Part shown: positions 18,926 through 28,151 of the stretch, one piece after another
Position numbering within the stretch: position 1 is the stretch's first letter
Layout of the letters: the number at the start of each line of letters is the position of its first letter
Assembly: GCF_026013415.1 (NCBI RefSeq)
Contig: NZ_JAPDOK010000005.1
Coordinates: 1-64,000 of the forward strand
Length of the DNA: 64,000 nucleotides
Direction of reading: 5' to 3'
Origin: Sphingomonas caeni
Lineage (GTDB): Bacteria > Pseudomonadota > Alphaproteobacteria > Sphingomonadales > Sphingomonadaceae
Notes under the pieces: generated by a model
Told to the model about the DNA's origin: nothing
Databases searched by the model: none
The model's input: only the letters and a program-made list of their open reading frames with translations
Made by a program: the position numbers and the translations under genes

Positions 18926-19699
18926 GTGAACGACAGGGCAATTGCGGAAACGTTCGAGATATCGCGAGTGCTGTCGCGTTCGTTCGATACGATCGGCAAG
19001 AATCCGGGGCTTTTCTTCGGCCTGTCGCTAGTGCTGGCGGGGGCGCCTTCGTTCCTGATGAGCTGGTGGTCGGCGCAACTCGGGGTCGGCCGGGATCCCA
19101 ACGCAATCTTCGCCATGTTCCAATCGAGCGAATTCTGGTTGCCGATGGTGGGCATCTGGTTTGTCTATGTGCTGACCGACGCGGTGTTGCAGGGCGCGCT
19201 GACCCGCGCGACCGTGCAGAGCCTGACCGGCGAAACCCCGGGCTTCGCCGAATGCCTGGAGATCGGGCTTATCCGGTTGCTGCCCATCGTCGTGATCGAT
19301 CTGCTCGTAACGATCGGCACTTCACTGGGCATGATGCTGCTGATCGTGCCGGGGGTGATCCTGGCTTTGTGCTGGGCGGTCGCGGTCCCCGCCTATGTCG
19401 AGGAACGGATCGGCATCGCCGAGTCGTTCAACCGCAGCCTGGAGCTGACCCGCGGCGAGCGGGGCAATATCTTCCTGGTGATGCTGGTGGTCGTCGTCAT
19501 CCTGTGGATCATCGGAATGATCACGAGCGCGATCAACATGGCCGGCGGGGGCAACCCGCTGGTCGCGGCGGTGGCCGGCGGCCTTGATGGCACGATTTCG
19601 AGGATGGTCTGGGTGGCGGTGATCGCCGTGATCTATGTCGATCTGCGCGCCGCCAAGGAGGGGCCCAGGACCAACGAGCTCGAAACGGTGTTCAGCTAG
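18926..19699 (+). CDS. Membrane protein of the glycerophosphodiester-phosphodiesterase-membrane-domain type
   Basis: A 257-residue multi-helix membrane protein. It resembles the YciC/GDPD membrane-domain family: LSRSFDTIGKNPGLFFGLSLVL at the start, a conserved IVPGVILALCWAVAVPAYVEE segment, and FNRSLELTRGERGNIFLVML. It lacks a catalytic phosphodiesterase domain. Start is a GTG: 18926 was chosen, with 18923 equally in frame, both preceded by GGGGGG (18912-18917). It is divergent from the MoxR operon. Function is unknown. Confidence 0.72.
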   Translation: MNDRAIAETFEISRVLSRSFDTIGKNPGLFFGLSLVLAGAPSFLMSWWSAQLGVGRDPNAIFAMFQSSEFWLPMVGIWFVYVLTDAVLQGALTRATVQSLTGETPGFAECLEIGLIRLLPIVVIDLLVTIGTSLGMMLLIVPGVILALCWAVAVPAYVEERIGIAESFNRSLELTRGERGNIFLVMLVVVVILWIIGMITSAINMAGGGNPLVAAVAGGLDGTISRMVWVAVIAVIYVDLRAAKEGPRTNELETVFS

Positions 19700-21251
19700 C
19701 CACGGGCACCTTCAGCACGAACGCCGCCCCTTTCGCGCGCTCCTCCAGCGCGATCGTGCCGCCGGTCGCGGCGAGCAGCGAGCGGGCGATGGGGAGGCCC
19801 AGCCCGGTGCCGCCGCGCTCGCGATTGGCGGTGAAGAAGGGTTCGAAAACGCGCTCGCGGTCGCCTGCGCTGATCCCCTTGCCATTGTCGGCGACATGGA
19901 TGGCGATCTGCCCGTCCCGCTCCTCGAGCCGGATCGACACGCGCTTCGCCCTGGCCTGGCGGCTATTGTCGACGAGGGTCACCAGCACCGTTTCGAGCGC
20001 GTCGGCGGAGATTCGCGCGGGCGGCAGGCCGGGCACGGCTTTCACCTCCACCGCCATCTTCGCATCGCCCCGCCCCTCCGCGACCGCGCGCGCCACCGCT
20101 GCGGCATCGGCGCGTTCGTCCTCGCCCGCGCTGGTCATGTCGGCCCGCGCCATGTCGAGCAACCGCTGGACGAGCCGCGACAAGCGGTCGGCATCGGCAT
20201 GCGCATTGGCGAGGAAGCGCGCGCGGTCGGCGGGGCTCATCTCCGCGCCATGCTCGTCGAGCAGCTCGATCGCGCCGCGGATGCCGGTGAGCGGGGTCTT
20301 GAACTCGTGGCTCACGGCGGCGGCGAAATCGCGCAGATAGCGCGCGCGCGCCTCGATCCGCTCGGCCATCTGGCGGAAATTGACGTAGAGTTCGCGGATC
20401 TCGACCGCCGCGGTAACCGGCGGCTCGGGAATATCGATCGTGCCGCGCGCGACATTCTGGCTCGCCGCCGCCAGCGCCCGGATCGGGCGGGCAATGCCGC
20501 GCGAGAGCAGGCCCGCAAGCACCAGCAGGGTCATGAAGATCAGCACCACCCCCAGCGCGATATTGGCGCGATCCTGCCAGACGCCGAGGAAGATGCCGCG
20601 CGGGCTCCGCGCGAGCATCACCATCCCCACCACGCGCCCCTGCACCACCACCGGGCGGACATGATGAACGCGGATCGCCGCCGCCGTGCTCACCATCTCG
20701 GTGAAGCTCGGCATATAGCCGTCGCGGTCGCGGCGGCGGCGCAGCACGGTGGCGCTGTGTCCCTTCTGCGCTTCCTGGACTTCGGGCAGGGTTTCGTAGC
20801 TGAGGCCGACATCGCCGTGCCCGCCGATGATCACGCCGCGCCCGTCGAGCAGCCTGGTGTCGGAGAGCGTCACCGCCGCGGCATCGTCGACGATCGGCGC
20901 GATCTTGCGCGCGGCATCGACCGAGCGCCTGTCGGGCACGCCCGCGGGCTCGGGGATCGGCAGCGGCGGGAGCAGGGCATTTGCAGAGAGGTTGATCCCC
21001 GGCGGCTCGGGCGCGGCGGCGCGCGATTCGGCCGGCGCGCCCCAGGCGATGCGATAGGCCGAGGCGAGCACCGCGCTCTGGGCGATCAGCTCGGCCTCGG
21101 TCTGCTGGACGAGCGTATTCTCATAGACCCGGAGGAACACCGCCCCCACGCCGGGCAAGGCCGCGACGAACAGCAGGGTGCCGAACAGGATGGTGCGCAG
21201 GCTGAGCGACGGCCAATAGCGCTTGAGGAACGATTTGAGCCGGGCGATCAA
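19692..21251 (-). CDS. Sensor histidine kinase of a two-component system
   Basis: A 519-residue membrane kinase. An N-terminal helix (TILFGTLLFVAALPGVGAVF), a long periplasmic region (about 40-255) and a second helix (IALGVVLIFMTLLVLAGLL) precede a HAMP-like linker. The H-box is AAAVSHEFKTPLTGIRGAIE, the N-box LVTLVDNSRQA, G1 VADNGKGI and G2 GGTGLGLPIARS. The TTG at 21251 overlaps the regulator stop as TTGA; a longer frame exists upstream but lies over the regulator. The stimulus is unknown; the large periplasmic part suggests an extracytoplasmic signal. Confidence 0.85.
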   Translation of the reverse strand: MIARLKSFLKRYWPSLSLRTILFGTLLFVAALPGVGAVFLRVYENTLVQQTEAELIAQSAVLASAYRIAWGAPAESRAAAPEPPGINLSANALLPPLPIPEPAGVPDRRSVDAARKIAPIVDDAAAVTLSDTRLLDGRGVIIGGHGDVGLSYETLPEVQEAQKGHSATVLRRRRDRDGYMPSFTEMVSTAAAIRVHHVRPVVVQGRVVGMVMLARSPRGIFLGVWQDRANIALGVVLIFMTLLVLAGLLSRGIARPIRALAAASQNVARGTIDIPEPPVTAAVEIRELYVNFRQMAERIEARARYLRDFAAAVSHEFKTPLTGIRGAIELLDEHGAEMSPADRARFLANAHADADRLSRLVQRLLDMARADMTSAGEDERADAAAVARAVAEGRGDAKMAVEVKAVPGLPPARISADALETVLVTLVDNSRQARAKRVSIRLEERDGQIAIHVADNGKGISAGDRERVFEPFFTANRERGGTGLGLPIARSLLAATGGTIALEERAKGAAFVLKVPVAS

Positions 21252-21949
21252 TCGCAGCTGCCGATGCGATAGCCGACCCCCGCGCGCGTCTCGATCAGCT
21301 CGCCGCAGCCCGCCGCGGCGAATTTGGCGCGCAGGTTGCGGACATGACTGTCGATCGTCCGGTCGGTCACCGCGAAGCCCGGGCCGCGCAGCCGATCGAT
21401 GATCGCGTCGCGGGTGAAGACCTTGGACGGGACCGAGGCGAGCAGGCGGAGCAGCTGGAATTCGGTCGCGGTGGTGGGGACCACGTTGCCGTCGAGCCGC
21501 GCCTCCCAGCCATCGGCGTCGAGGGTCAGCCGGCCATGACTGAGCGCGGCGCCCGCCACCGGCTCGGCCGCCCCTGCCCCGCGCTTGAGGATCGCGCCGA
21601 CGCGCGCCGCGACCTCGCGGGGGCTGAACGGCTTGGTGACATAATCGTCCGCGCCGATCTCGATCCCGACGATCCGGTCGATCTCGTCGTCGCGCGAGGA
21701 GAGGAAGAGGATCGGCAGATTGGCGTTGGCCCCGCCGCCGCTGCGCAGCCTGCGGCACAGATCGAGCCCGTCGAGCTTGGGCATGTTGATATCGAGCACC
21801 ATCAGATCGGGCGCGCGGATCGCGATCGCGGCGAGCGCTTCCTCGCCGTCCGAGGCCTGCTCGACCTCCATCCCCGCCTTGCCCAAGGCAAAGGCGAGCA
21901 ATTCGCGGATATGCGGATCGTCGTCGACGACAAGGATGCGGCGGCTCAT
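21248..21949 (-). CDS. OmpR/PhoB-type response regulator
   Basis: A 233-residue two-component regulator. The receiver domain has the acidic pair in ILVVDDDPHIRELL, the phospho-acceptor Asp in LMVLDINMP and the conserved Lys in DYVTKPFS. The C-terminal winged helix has TATEFQLLRLLASVPSKVFTRDAI and the recognition segment TDRTIDSHVRNLRAKF. ATG 21949 was chosen since the domain starts right after it; upstream in-frame ATGs at 22036 and 22024 would add an unstructured extension. It is coupled to the sensor kinase through a TTGA overlap. Confidence 0.9.
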   Translation of the reverse strand: MSRRILVVDDDPHIRELLAFALGKAGMEVEQASDGEEALAAIAIRAPDLMVLDINMPKLDGLDLCRRLRSGGGANANLPILFLSSRDDEIDRIVGIEIGADDYVTKPFSPREVAARVGAILKRGAGAAEPVAGAALSHGRLTLDADGWEARLDGNVVPTTATEFQLLRLLASVPSKVFTRDAIIDRLRGPGFAVTDRTIDSHVRNLRAKFAAAGCGELIETRAGVGYRIGSCD

Positions 21950-22105
21950 CGCATCGCTGGGTGTCACCGAACGCCTGCCCCGGTCAATGGCCGGGGGCGG
22001 TTTCGGGATCGAAAGGTAACGCATCGCATACTCCACAGCTGGTGGAGCGGCTATGCATCCCTCGGGTCCAGCCTTGATCCGGACCCGGTGGAGATTCGGT
22101 GCAGC

Positions 22106-22318
22106 TTATTTGCGGTTGCCGCGCCAATAGAGGAGCGCCGCGACCACCGCCGCCGACCCCACTCCGATCGCCGCGCCCATGCCGATCTGCTTGCGCGTCG
22201 GGCTCCAGCGCGTCTTCGCCGCTGCGAGTTGCTTGACCATCTGCATCGTCTCCCCTTCCTTCGAGGGCGCCTCCGCCGGCTCGGCTTCTTCCTTGTCGAC
22301 GACAGGCTTGTTGCTCAT
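22106..22318 (-). CDS. Small single-pass membrane protein, unknown
   Basis: A 70-residue protein with an acidic N-terminal half (EEAEPAEAPSKEGE) and one C-terminal helix (IGMGAAIGVGSAAVVAALLYW) ending in a basic tail. A GAAGG-like ribosome site lies 7 bases before ATG 22318; ATG 22324 in the same frame is an alternative. No family is recognised. The layout suggests an inner-membrane protein with its N terminus in the cytoplasm. Confidence 0.55.
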   Translation of the reverse strand: MSNKPVVDKEEAEPAEAPSKEGETMQMVKQLAAAKTRWSPTRKQIGMGAAIGVGSAAVVAALLYWRGNRK

Positions 22319-22462
22319 GGTCATCCTTCTTGGCCCAACATGGTAAACGCGGCCTTAACGCGCACCGTTTCCGTGGGGATTGAACGAAGCCGCTAACGCC
22401 CGGGTTGCACGGGGGCAAGATTGACGTGCACAAGGCGCCACTTTCCGCTGTGAGCACTCCCG

Positions 22463-23065
22463 ATGCATTGGCCGCCCTATTTCGTACTGGATCTCGCGGC
22501 GCAGGAACTGCTGCCCGCGGATTGGGCGGAGCAGGTCCGCGCAGGAGCGGCGGGACCGGAGCGCATCATGGTCGTCAATCCGCTCACGCCCTCGCCGGAG
22601 GACGGGCGATTCTCGATCCTCGACGGCACGGCCGTTCGGGCGCGTTTCGGCTGGCTGTGGGACCTGTACCATGGGCCGATCCGCAAATTCGTCGCGCAAA
22701 GCGCCGGACGGCCCGTCTTTCCGGCCAATCGCATCAGCTCCGCGATGACGCTCAACATCCTCACCGGCGCGGGCGCCGAGCAAGACTGGCACACCGATGC
22801 GACGGCAATGACCGGCGTGTTCTTCGCGACAACGATGGCGGAGGGCGAAGGCGGCGAGCTGGAGTTTCGGAGCGCCGACGGCGAGATCGCGCAGCTGCGG
22901 CCGCGCGCGGGGGTGTTCGCCTGTTTCTCCGGCCGCATCGAACACCGCGTCACACCCCTGACGACTTCCATCCAACGCCTCTCCTTTCCGCTGCTCTTCT
23001 ACGCCAGTGCCGAAGACCAGCCGTTCGCGAGTGCGCATGACCGCTATGAATTGAGCGCCGCATGA
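22463..23065 (+). CDS. 2-oxoglutarate/Fe(II)-dependent oxygenase-like protein
   Basis: A 200-residue double-stranded-beta-helix oxygenase. Iron ligands are visible as HTD in QDWHTDATAMTGVFF and the distal His in FSGRIEHRVTPL; an Arg in IQRLSF would hold 2-oxoglutarate. The central GGELEFRSADGEIAQLRPRAG is the usual strand pattern of the P4H-like group. Its last four bases overlap the aminotransferase start (ATGA), so the two are coupled. The substrate is unknown; a free amino acid, 2-oxo acid or protein side chain are all possible. Confidence 0.75.
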   Translation: MHWPPYFVLDLAAQELLPADWAEQVRAGAAGPERIMVVNPLTPSPEDGRFSILDGTAVRARFGWLWDLYHGPIRKFVAQSAGRPVFPANRISSAMTLNILTGAGAEQDWHTDATAMTGVFFATTMAEGEGGELEFRSADGEIAQLRPRAGVFACFSGRIEHRVTPLTTSIQRLSFPLLFYASAEDQPFASAHDRYELSAA

Positions 23066-24219
23066 ACCCCGTCTACACCGCCATGGGCACCACCATTTTC
23101 GAGGCGATGTCCGCCCGCGCCCGCGAGACCGGGGCGATCAATCTGGGGCAAGGCTTTGCCGACGGGCGCGGGCCCGAGCCGGTGCTGCAGGCGGCGGCGA
23201 ACGCGATCCTGGAGAAATCGAACCAATATCCGCCGATGCCGGGGCTGACCGAGCTGCGCCAGGCGGTGGCCGATCATTATGCGCGGCACCAGGGGCTCAA
23301 CCTGGCGGCGGAAGAGGTGATCATCACCTCGGGCGCGACCGAGGCGCTGGCGGCGGCGATCCTCGCTCTGGTCGAGCCGGGCGACGAGGTGATCTGCTTC
23401 CAGCCGCTCTACGACGCCTATGTTCCGCTGATCGAGCGCGCCGGGGGCGTGGCCAAGCTGGTGCGGCTCGAGCCGCCGCATTGGCGGATCGATCCGGCGA
23501 TGCTCGAAGCGGCGGTAACGTCGCGGACGCGCCACCTGATCCTGTGCAACCCGCTCAACCCCACCGCGACCATGTCGAGCGCCGGGGAGCTGGCGGCGAT
23601 CGCCGATTTCTGCGTCGCGCATAATCTCACCGCGATATGCGACGAGGTGTGGGAGCATGTGACCTTCGACGGCGCCCGCCATTTGCCGCTGATCGGCTTT
23701 CCGGGGATGCGCGAGCGTACCGTCAAGATCGGCAGCGCGGGCAAGATCTTCGCGCTGACGGGCTGGAAGGTCGGCTGGATGTGCGCCGCGCCGCCGATCG
23801 CCCGCGTGCTCGCCAAGGCGCACCAGTTCCTGACCTTCACCACACCGCCCAACCTGCAATGGGCGGTGGCCGAGGGACTGGCGACGCAGGACGCATGGGT
23901 GCAGGAGGCGCGGCACCGCTTCCAGGCGGGGCGCGACCGGCTCAAGGCGGGGCTCGAGGCGGCGGGGCTGGTGACGCTGCCGAGCGCGGCGACCTATTTC
24001 ATGTCGATCGACCTGGCGGCGTCGGGCATCGCGATGGACGATGTGAGTTTCTGCAACCGGCTGATCGAGGAAGCCGGCGTGGTGACGATTCCCGTATCGG
24101 CCTTCTACGCGCGGGATGCGGTGACCAATGTGGTCCGCTTCGCCTTCTGCAAGCAGGATGCCGTGCTCGACGCCGCAATTGGCAAGATCGCGGATTGGCG
24201 GCGTGGGCTGAACGGCTGA
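23062..24219 (+). CDS. PLP-dependent aminotransferase, class I/II
   Basis: A 385-residue fold-type I aminotransferase. The PLP-binding Lys is about residue 228 in SAGKIFALTGWKVGW. Other marks are INLGQGFADG, SNQYPPMPGLTELRQAVADH, ITSGATEALAAAI and CNPLNPTATM. The pattern resembles the methionine/kynurenine aminotransferase group (YbdL, KAT). If it acts on 2-keto-4-methylthiobutyrate it could supply the last step of the methionine salvage pathway encoded 1 kb downstream on the other strand; that is inference. It is coupled to the upstream oxygenase gene by an ATGA overlap. Confidence 0.85.
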   Translation: MNPVYTAMGTTIFEAMSARARETGAINLGQGFADGRGPEPVLQAAANAILEKSNQYPPMPGLTELRQAVADHYARHQGLNLAAEEVIITSGATEALAAAILALVEPGDEVICFQPLYDAYVPLIERAGGVAKLVRLEPPHWRIDPAMLEAAVTSRTRHLILCNPLNPTATMSSAGELAAIADFCVAHNLTAICDEVWEHVTFDGARHLPLIGFPGMRERTVKIGSAGKIFALTGWKVGWMCAAPPIARVLAKAHQFLTFTTPPNLQWAVAEGLATQDAWVQEARHRFQAGRDRLKAGLEAAGLVTLPSAATYFMSIDLAASGIAMDDVSFCNRLIEEAGVVTIPVSAFYARDAVTNVVRFAFCKQDAVLDAAIGKIADWRRGLNG

Positions 24220-24330
24220 GACGCCGCCGCTCGCTTGAACGCCGATTTGCCCCGCCCGGTCCGACGCGAGGAAACCCCCGTTCATCGCGACCCGTTAGCG
24301 CGGCACCGGTGGGGAACCGGGAGTGATTCC

Positions 24331-25008
24331 ATGAACTATTCGAAACTTCTCTTCCGCAGCGCCGGTATCGCCGCGCTGCTCGTTTCAACCCCTGCGCTCG
24401 CGCAGAGCCAGACCGACCGCGCCCGCTCGGCGATCGTCGAGGCGCAGGCAAAGATCGACGCCGCGATCAAGGTCGGCGCCACCACCGAGGCGCCCGAGGC
24501 GCTGGCGCGGGCCCAGGCCTCGTTGCGCACCGCGCAAGAGGATCTGGCGCGCAGCCGTGAGCTGGCCTCGATCGACGACGCCAACCAGGCCTCCGCATTT
24601 GCCGACCAGGCGCTCGGCATTACCGAGCGGCGCAAGTCGCAGGCTGCGTCCGTCAATCAGGCGGTCCGCAGCGACGCCGAGGCGACCGCGGCAGCGGCGC
24701 AGACGGATGCGGCGGCCGCCAATGCGCGCGCCGATGCGGCGCAGGCCGATGCGGCGAACGCCAATGCGCGCGCCGAAGCCGCGGCGGCCGATGCCGCGGT
24801 CGCGCGCAGCCAGCCGCCGATCGTGATCGCCCCGCCCGCGCCGCCGACCACCACGGTGACGACCACCGAGACGGTCAGAAGCACGCCTGCGGTGCGGCCC
24901 GCGGCCAAACGCCGCGTGGTGACCCGCCGGACGCGCACCCCCGCGGCCTCGGTCCGCCGCCCGAGCACGACCACGCGCACGACGACCACGACGGTCAAGA
25001 CGGAGTAG
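24331..25008 (+). CDS. Secreted Ala-rich coiled-coil protein (DUF4398-like)
   Basis: A 225-residue exported protein with a Sec signal ending TPALAQ. A DUF4398-like helical section (about 27-110) with TEAPEALARAQASLRTAQED is followed by an Ala/Asp/Asn repeat stretch (about 120-165, units like ADAAQADAANANARAEAA), a Pro segment, and a Thr/Arg-rich tail. Low complexity makes homology weak. It is likely periplasmic, possibly associated with the wall or outer membrane through its helical rod. The role is unknown. Confidence 0.65.
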   Translation: MNYSKLLFRSAGIAALLVSTPALAQSQTDRARSAIVEAQAKIDAAIKVGATTEAPEALARAQASLRTAQEDLARSRELASIDDANQASAFADQALGITERRKSQAASVNQAVRSDAEATAAAAQTDAAAANARADAAQADAANANARAEAAAADAAVARSQPPIVIAPPAPPTTTVTTTETVRSTPAVRPAAKRRVVTRRTRTPAASVRRPSTTTRTTTTTVKTE

Positions 25009-25032
25009 CGCAGCGTGCCTTGAATCCGAGCC

Positions 25033-25146
25033 GTTCGCCCTGAGTAGGGGCTGAGCTTGCCGAAGACCCGTATCGAAGGGTCAGCGGCGCTACCTCGGTC
25101 CTTCGATACGCCACTTCGACAAGCTCAGTGGCTACTCAGGACGAAT
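25033..25146. repeat. Long imperfect inverted repeat between convergent genes
   Basis: Arms of about 47 bases (25033-25079 and 25100-25146) carry the reverse-complementary elements CCTGAGTAG, CTGAGCTTG and CGTATCGAAGG. It sits between the stop of the plus-strand DUF4398-like gene and the stop of mtnA on the minus strand. It is a plausible bidirectional transcription end and resembles widespread alphaproteobacterial intergenic palindromes. Confidence 0.65.
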
Positions 25147-25175
25147 GGGGTGGTTCTGATTTAAGGTAGTTCACC

Positions 25176-26207
25176 CTAAATCCGGTCGAGCACCCCGCGT
25201 TCGGTGATGTAGGCGGTGACGAGCCGCGCCGGCGTCACGTCGAACGCGGGATTGGCGGCGGGGCTCTGGGTGACCTGGACGGTGTTCTGGCCATCCGAGA
25301 GCTGCGTCAGCTCCTCGGCCGAACGCTCTTCGATCGGTATGTCCGCGCCAGTCGCGGTGTTCGGATCGAAAGTGGTGTAGGGAAGCGCCACGTAGAAGGG
25401 CACGCCGTTATCGTGCGCGGCGAGCGCCTTCAGATAGGTGCCGATCTTGTTGCAGACATCGCCGTTGGCGGTGACGCGGTCGGTGCCGACCACCACGGCA
25501 TCGACCTGCCCCTTCATCATCAGCAGCCCGCCGGCATTGTCGGCGATCACGGTGTGCGGGACGCCGTGATTCTTGAGCTCGAACGCCGTCAGCAGTGCGC
25601 CCTGGTTGCGCGGGCGGGTTTCGTCGACCCAGACATGGACCGGGATGCCCGCATCGTGCGCGAGGTAGATGGGCGCGGTGGCCGTGCCGTAATCGACAGT
25701 GGCGAGCCAGCCGGCGTTGCAATGGGTGAGGATGTTGAGCGGGCGATCGGGATGCTTGGCGTGGAGGGTGCGGAACAGCGCCAGGCCGTGCTCGCCGATC
25801 GAGCGGCACATGGCGGCGTCCTCGTCGGCGATGGCATCGGCCTTGGCGAAGGCGGCCGCGGCGCGCGCTTCGGGCGGCAGGCCAGCCACTTCGGCGCGGA
25901 CCGTATCGAGGGCCCAGCGCAGGTTGATCGCGGTCGGGCGCGTCTCGAGCAGCAGGCCGTAACCCTTGGCCAGCCCTTCGTCGCTCGGGTCCTCGGCCAG
26001 CGCCAGGGCAAGGCCATAGGCGGCGGTCGCCCCAATCATCGGCGCGCCGCGGGTCCACATGTCGCGGATCGCCACCGCTGCCTGACCGGCGGTGCGCAGC
26101 TCGACCCATTTCACCTCCCAAGGGAGCTTGCGCTGGTCGAGGATGCACGCGCCCTTGCCGTCCTCGGTGCGGCGGATCGAGCGGCGATGTTCGCCTTCGA
26201 GGATCAT
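25176..26207 (-). CDS. mtnA: S-methyl-5-thioribose-1-phosphate isomerase
   Basis: A 343-residue isomerase converting methylthioribose-1-phosphate to methylthioribulose-1-phosphate in methionine salvage. Diagnostic pieces are [50 protein letters not shown] (catalytic Cys) and [21 protein letters not shown] (catalytic Asp). It belongs to the eIF2B-alpha-like fold. The start overlaps the mtnC stop by 4 bases. No mtnK or mtnP gene is present in this window. Confidence 0.95.
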   Translation of the reverse strand: MILEGEHRRSIRRTEDGKGACILDQRKLPWEVKWVELRTAGQAAVAIRDMWTRGAPMIGATAAYGLALALAEDPSDEGLAKGYGLLLETRPTAINLRWALDTVRAEVAGLPPEARAAAAFAKADAIADEDAAMCRSIGEHGLALFRTLHAKHPDRPLNILTHCNAGWLATVDYGTATAPIYLAHDAGIPVHVWVDETRPRNQGALLTAFELKNHGVPHTVIADNAGGLLMMKGQVDAVVVGTDRVTANGDVCNKIGTYLKALAAHDNGVPFYVALPYTTFDPNTATGADIPIEERSAEELTQLSDGQNTVQVTQSPAANPAFDVTPARLVTAYITERGVLDRI

Positions 26208-26839
26208 GGCAGCACCTCGGCCAGGCTGGAGATTTCGCCATTGTCGCCGTCGCGGTCGATCAGCAGCGCCTGCATCCCGGCCTCGCGCGCCGCATCGGCT
26301 TCAGCCTGAACGTCGGTGAGGAACAAGATGTCGCCGGGCGGCAGATCGAGCGCTTCGGCGATCTTCGTGTAGGAAGCGGCCTCGCGCTTGGGGCCGGTGG
26401 TGGTATCGAAATAGCCGCTGAGTAGCGGGGTCAGGTCACCCGCCAGGCTGTTGCCGAAGATCAGCTTCTGCGCCGCGATCGAGCCTGAGGAATAGATATG
26501 GATGTCGATGCCCGCCGCCTTCCAGCGGCGCATCGCCTCGGGCGTATCGGGATAGACATGGCCGTCGAGATCGCCGGTCGAATAACCCACCGCCCAGATC
26601 AGCCCCTGGAGCGTCTTGAGCGGGGTCGCCTTGCGGTCCTCGTCGATCCACTGGATCAGCGTCGCGACCTTGTCGTCGCCCGGCACCTCGGCAAGGATCG
26701 GCGCGACCTCTTCCGGATGCGCGGCGACATAGGTGGCGAGATGCTTGCGCGCATAGGGGAACAGCGTGTCGGCCACGAAGGCGATGCTGCTCGTCGTCCC
26801 CTCGATATCGAGGAGGATGGCTTTGGGAGGGTGGGTCAT
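26204..26839 (-). CDS. mtnC: Enolase-phosphatase E1 (acireductone synthase)
   Basis: A 211-residue HAD-superfamily enzyme that enolises and dephosphorylates 2,3-diketo-5-methylthiopentyl-1-phosphate to acireductone. HAD motif I is [14 protein letters not shown], motif II lies in [10 protein letters not shown], the Lys/Arg region around [11 protein letters not shown] follows, and motif III is [18 protein letters not shown]. It is overlapped by mtnA at its 3' end; a palindromic repeat separates it from mtnD upstream. Confidence 0.94.
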   Translation of the reverse strand: MTHPPKAILLDIEGTTSSIAFVADTLFPYARKHLATYVAAHPEEVAPILAEVPGDDKVATLIQWIDEDRKATPLKTLQGLIWAVGYSTGDLDGHVYPDTPEAMRRWKAAGIDIHIYSSGSIAAQKLIFGNSLAGDLTPLLSGYFDTTTGPKREAASYTKIAEALDLPPGDILFLTDVQAEADAAREAGMQALLIDRDGDNGEISSLAEVLP

Positions 26840-26852
26840 CCGTCTCCTTCTT

Positions 26853-26935
26853 CGTCATCCCGGCGAAAGCCGGGACCCAGGAGTCGCAGGCGATGCCCTG
26901 TGAGGCTCTGGGTCCCGGCTTTCGCCGGGATGACG
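26853..26935. repeat. Inverted repeat inside the mtn operon
   Basis: CGTCATCCCGGCGAAAGCCGGG (start 26853) and its reverse complement (ending 26935) flank a short centre, with further pairing of GGGACCCAG and CTGGGTCCC. It sits between mtnD and mtnC in the same transcription direction. It may form an intra-operon hairpin that lowers downstream expression, or be an inserted dispersed repeat. Confidence 0.7.
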
Positions 26936-26942
26936 GCAATTA

Positions 26943-27494
26943 TTACGCCGCTTCCCTCTCATGCCGCGGGAAACGGTCGGCGATGGTGTCGCCGGTATAG
27001 TTGGCGACCCAGCCGGCCGGATCGATATAGAGGCGGATCACCGTGAAGCTGGGCGCGGCGCCCATGTCGAACCAGTGGCGCATCCCGGCGGGGACCGAGA
27101 TCAGATCGCCCGCGGTGCACAGCACCGCATAGACCCGATCGTCCTCCCGCAAGGTGAACAGCCCCTCCCCTTCGACGAAGAAGCGGACCTCGTCCTCACT
27201 GTGGCGATGCTCGGACAGGAATTTGGTGCGCAGCGCCTCGCGGTCCGGGTGATCGGGCTGGACGCGCATCACATCGACCGCCTGATAGCCATTCTCGGTC
27301 TTGAGCCGCTCGACCTCGGGCGCGAAGGCCTGGAGCACCGCTTCCGGACCGGCATCGGCGGGCAGCGGGCGCGCAGGCCATTGCTCGAAACGCACCCCGA
27401 TCGTCGCCAGCGTGCTGGCGATCATGCCGGGATCGCTCACCTCCACCATGGGCATGGCGGCATCGTCCAACCAATAGGCCTGCAATCTGCTCAT
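26943..27494 (-). CDS. mtnD: Acireductone dioxygenase
   Basis: A 183-residue cupin metalloenzyme that oxidises acireductone to 2-keto-4-methylthiobutyrate and formate (Fe form). The metal ligands are in EHRHSEDEVRFFVEG, and the cupin second motif is DLISVPAGMRHWFDMG. The ATG at 27494 was chosen since it overlaps the mtnB stop (ATGA). Length and ligand spacing agree with bacterial ARD. Confidence 0.94.
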   Translation of the reverse strand: MSRLQAYWLDDAAMPMVEVSDPGMIASTLATIGVRFEQWPARPLPADAGPEAVLQAFAPEVERLKTENGYQAVDVMRVQPDHPDREALRTKFLSEHRHSEDEVRFFVEGEGLFTLREDDRVYAVLCTAGDLISVPAGMRHWFDMGAAPSFTVIRLYIDPAGWVANYTGDTIADRFPRHEREAA

Positions 27495-28120
27495 CGCGCG
27501 CTCCCGTTTCTGAAGCTCCTCTCGGCCAGCTCGGCCGCGATCATCCATTCGGTGGCCTCGAGGATATATTCGGCCTCGGCCACGGTCCGGCCCCAGCTAT
27601 AGAGTCCGTGGCTGCGGATAAGATAGGCGGGCGCGGCGTGCGGCGCCCGCAGTTGCGGCGTCACCGCGGCCTCGATCACCGCCATGTCCTGGCTATTGTC
27701 GACGATCGGCAGGCGCGCCTCGGTCTCGTGGGTGTCGATGCCGGGATAGATTTTGAGCATCTCGTGCCCGCGCAGCACATATTCGGTCGCGTCCGATAGC
27801 GCCCGGCTCATGCCCACCGCCTCCGGAGAATGGCCGTGGAGCACGGCGTTCACATGCGGGAAGAGGCGGTAGAGCGCGAGGTGGAGCCCGGTCTCGGCCG
27901 AGGGCTTGCCTGGGGTCAGCGGGGTGCCGTCGAGCGCGACGCGCATGATGTCGCCCGCGACGAGGCGGCCCTTGTGCTTGCCCGAGGTGGTGAGCGCGAT
28001 ACTGCCGTCGTCGAGCCGCGCAGAATAATTTCCCCCGGTCGCCGGCGCCCAGCCGCGCGCGTCGAGCCTTCGCCCGACTTCCACCAGCGCGAACGCCGCA
28101 TCCTCGAAGCTCATCGTCAT
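27491..28120 (-). CDS. mtnB: Methylthioribulose-1-phosphate dehydratase
   Basis: A 209-residue class II aldolase-like zinc enzyme that dehydrates methylthioribulose-1-phosphate. Key pieces are GWAPATGGNYSARL, LTTSGKHKGRL, the metal ligands in VNAVLHGHSPEAV, and IRSHGLYSWGRT with the third His. It is the first gene of mtnB-mtnD-mtnC-mtnA. The start at 28120 (MTMSFED) is used; 28114 is equally possible. Confidence 0.94.
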   Translation of the reverse strand: MTMSFEDAAFALVEVGRRLDARGWAPATGGNYSARLDDGSIALTTSGKHKGRLVAGDIMRVALDGTPLTPGKPSAETGLHLALYRLFPHVNAVLHGHSPEAVGMSRALSDATEYVLRGHEMLKIYPGIDTHETEARLPIVDNSQDMAVIEAAVTPQLRAPHAAPAYLIRSHGLYSWGRTVAEAEYILEATEWMIAAELAERSFRNGSAR

Positions 28121-28151
28121 GGCCCGGCCTTTAGCGCTTCGGGCAGCAGGC

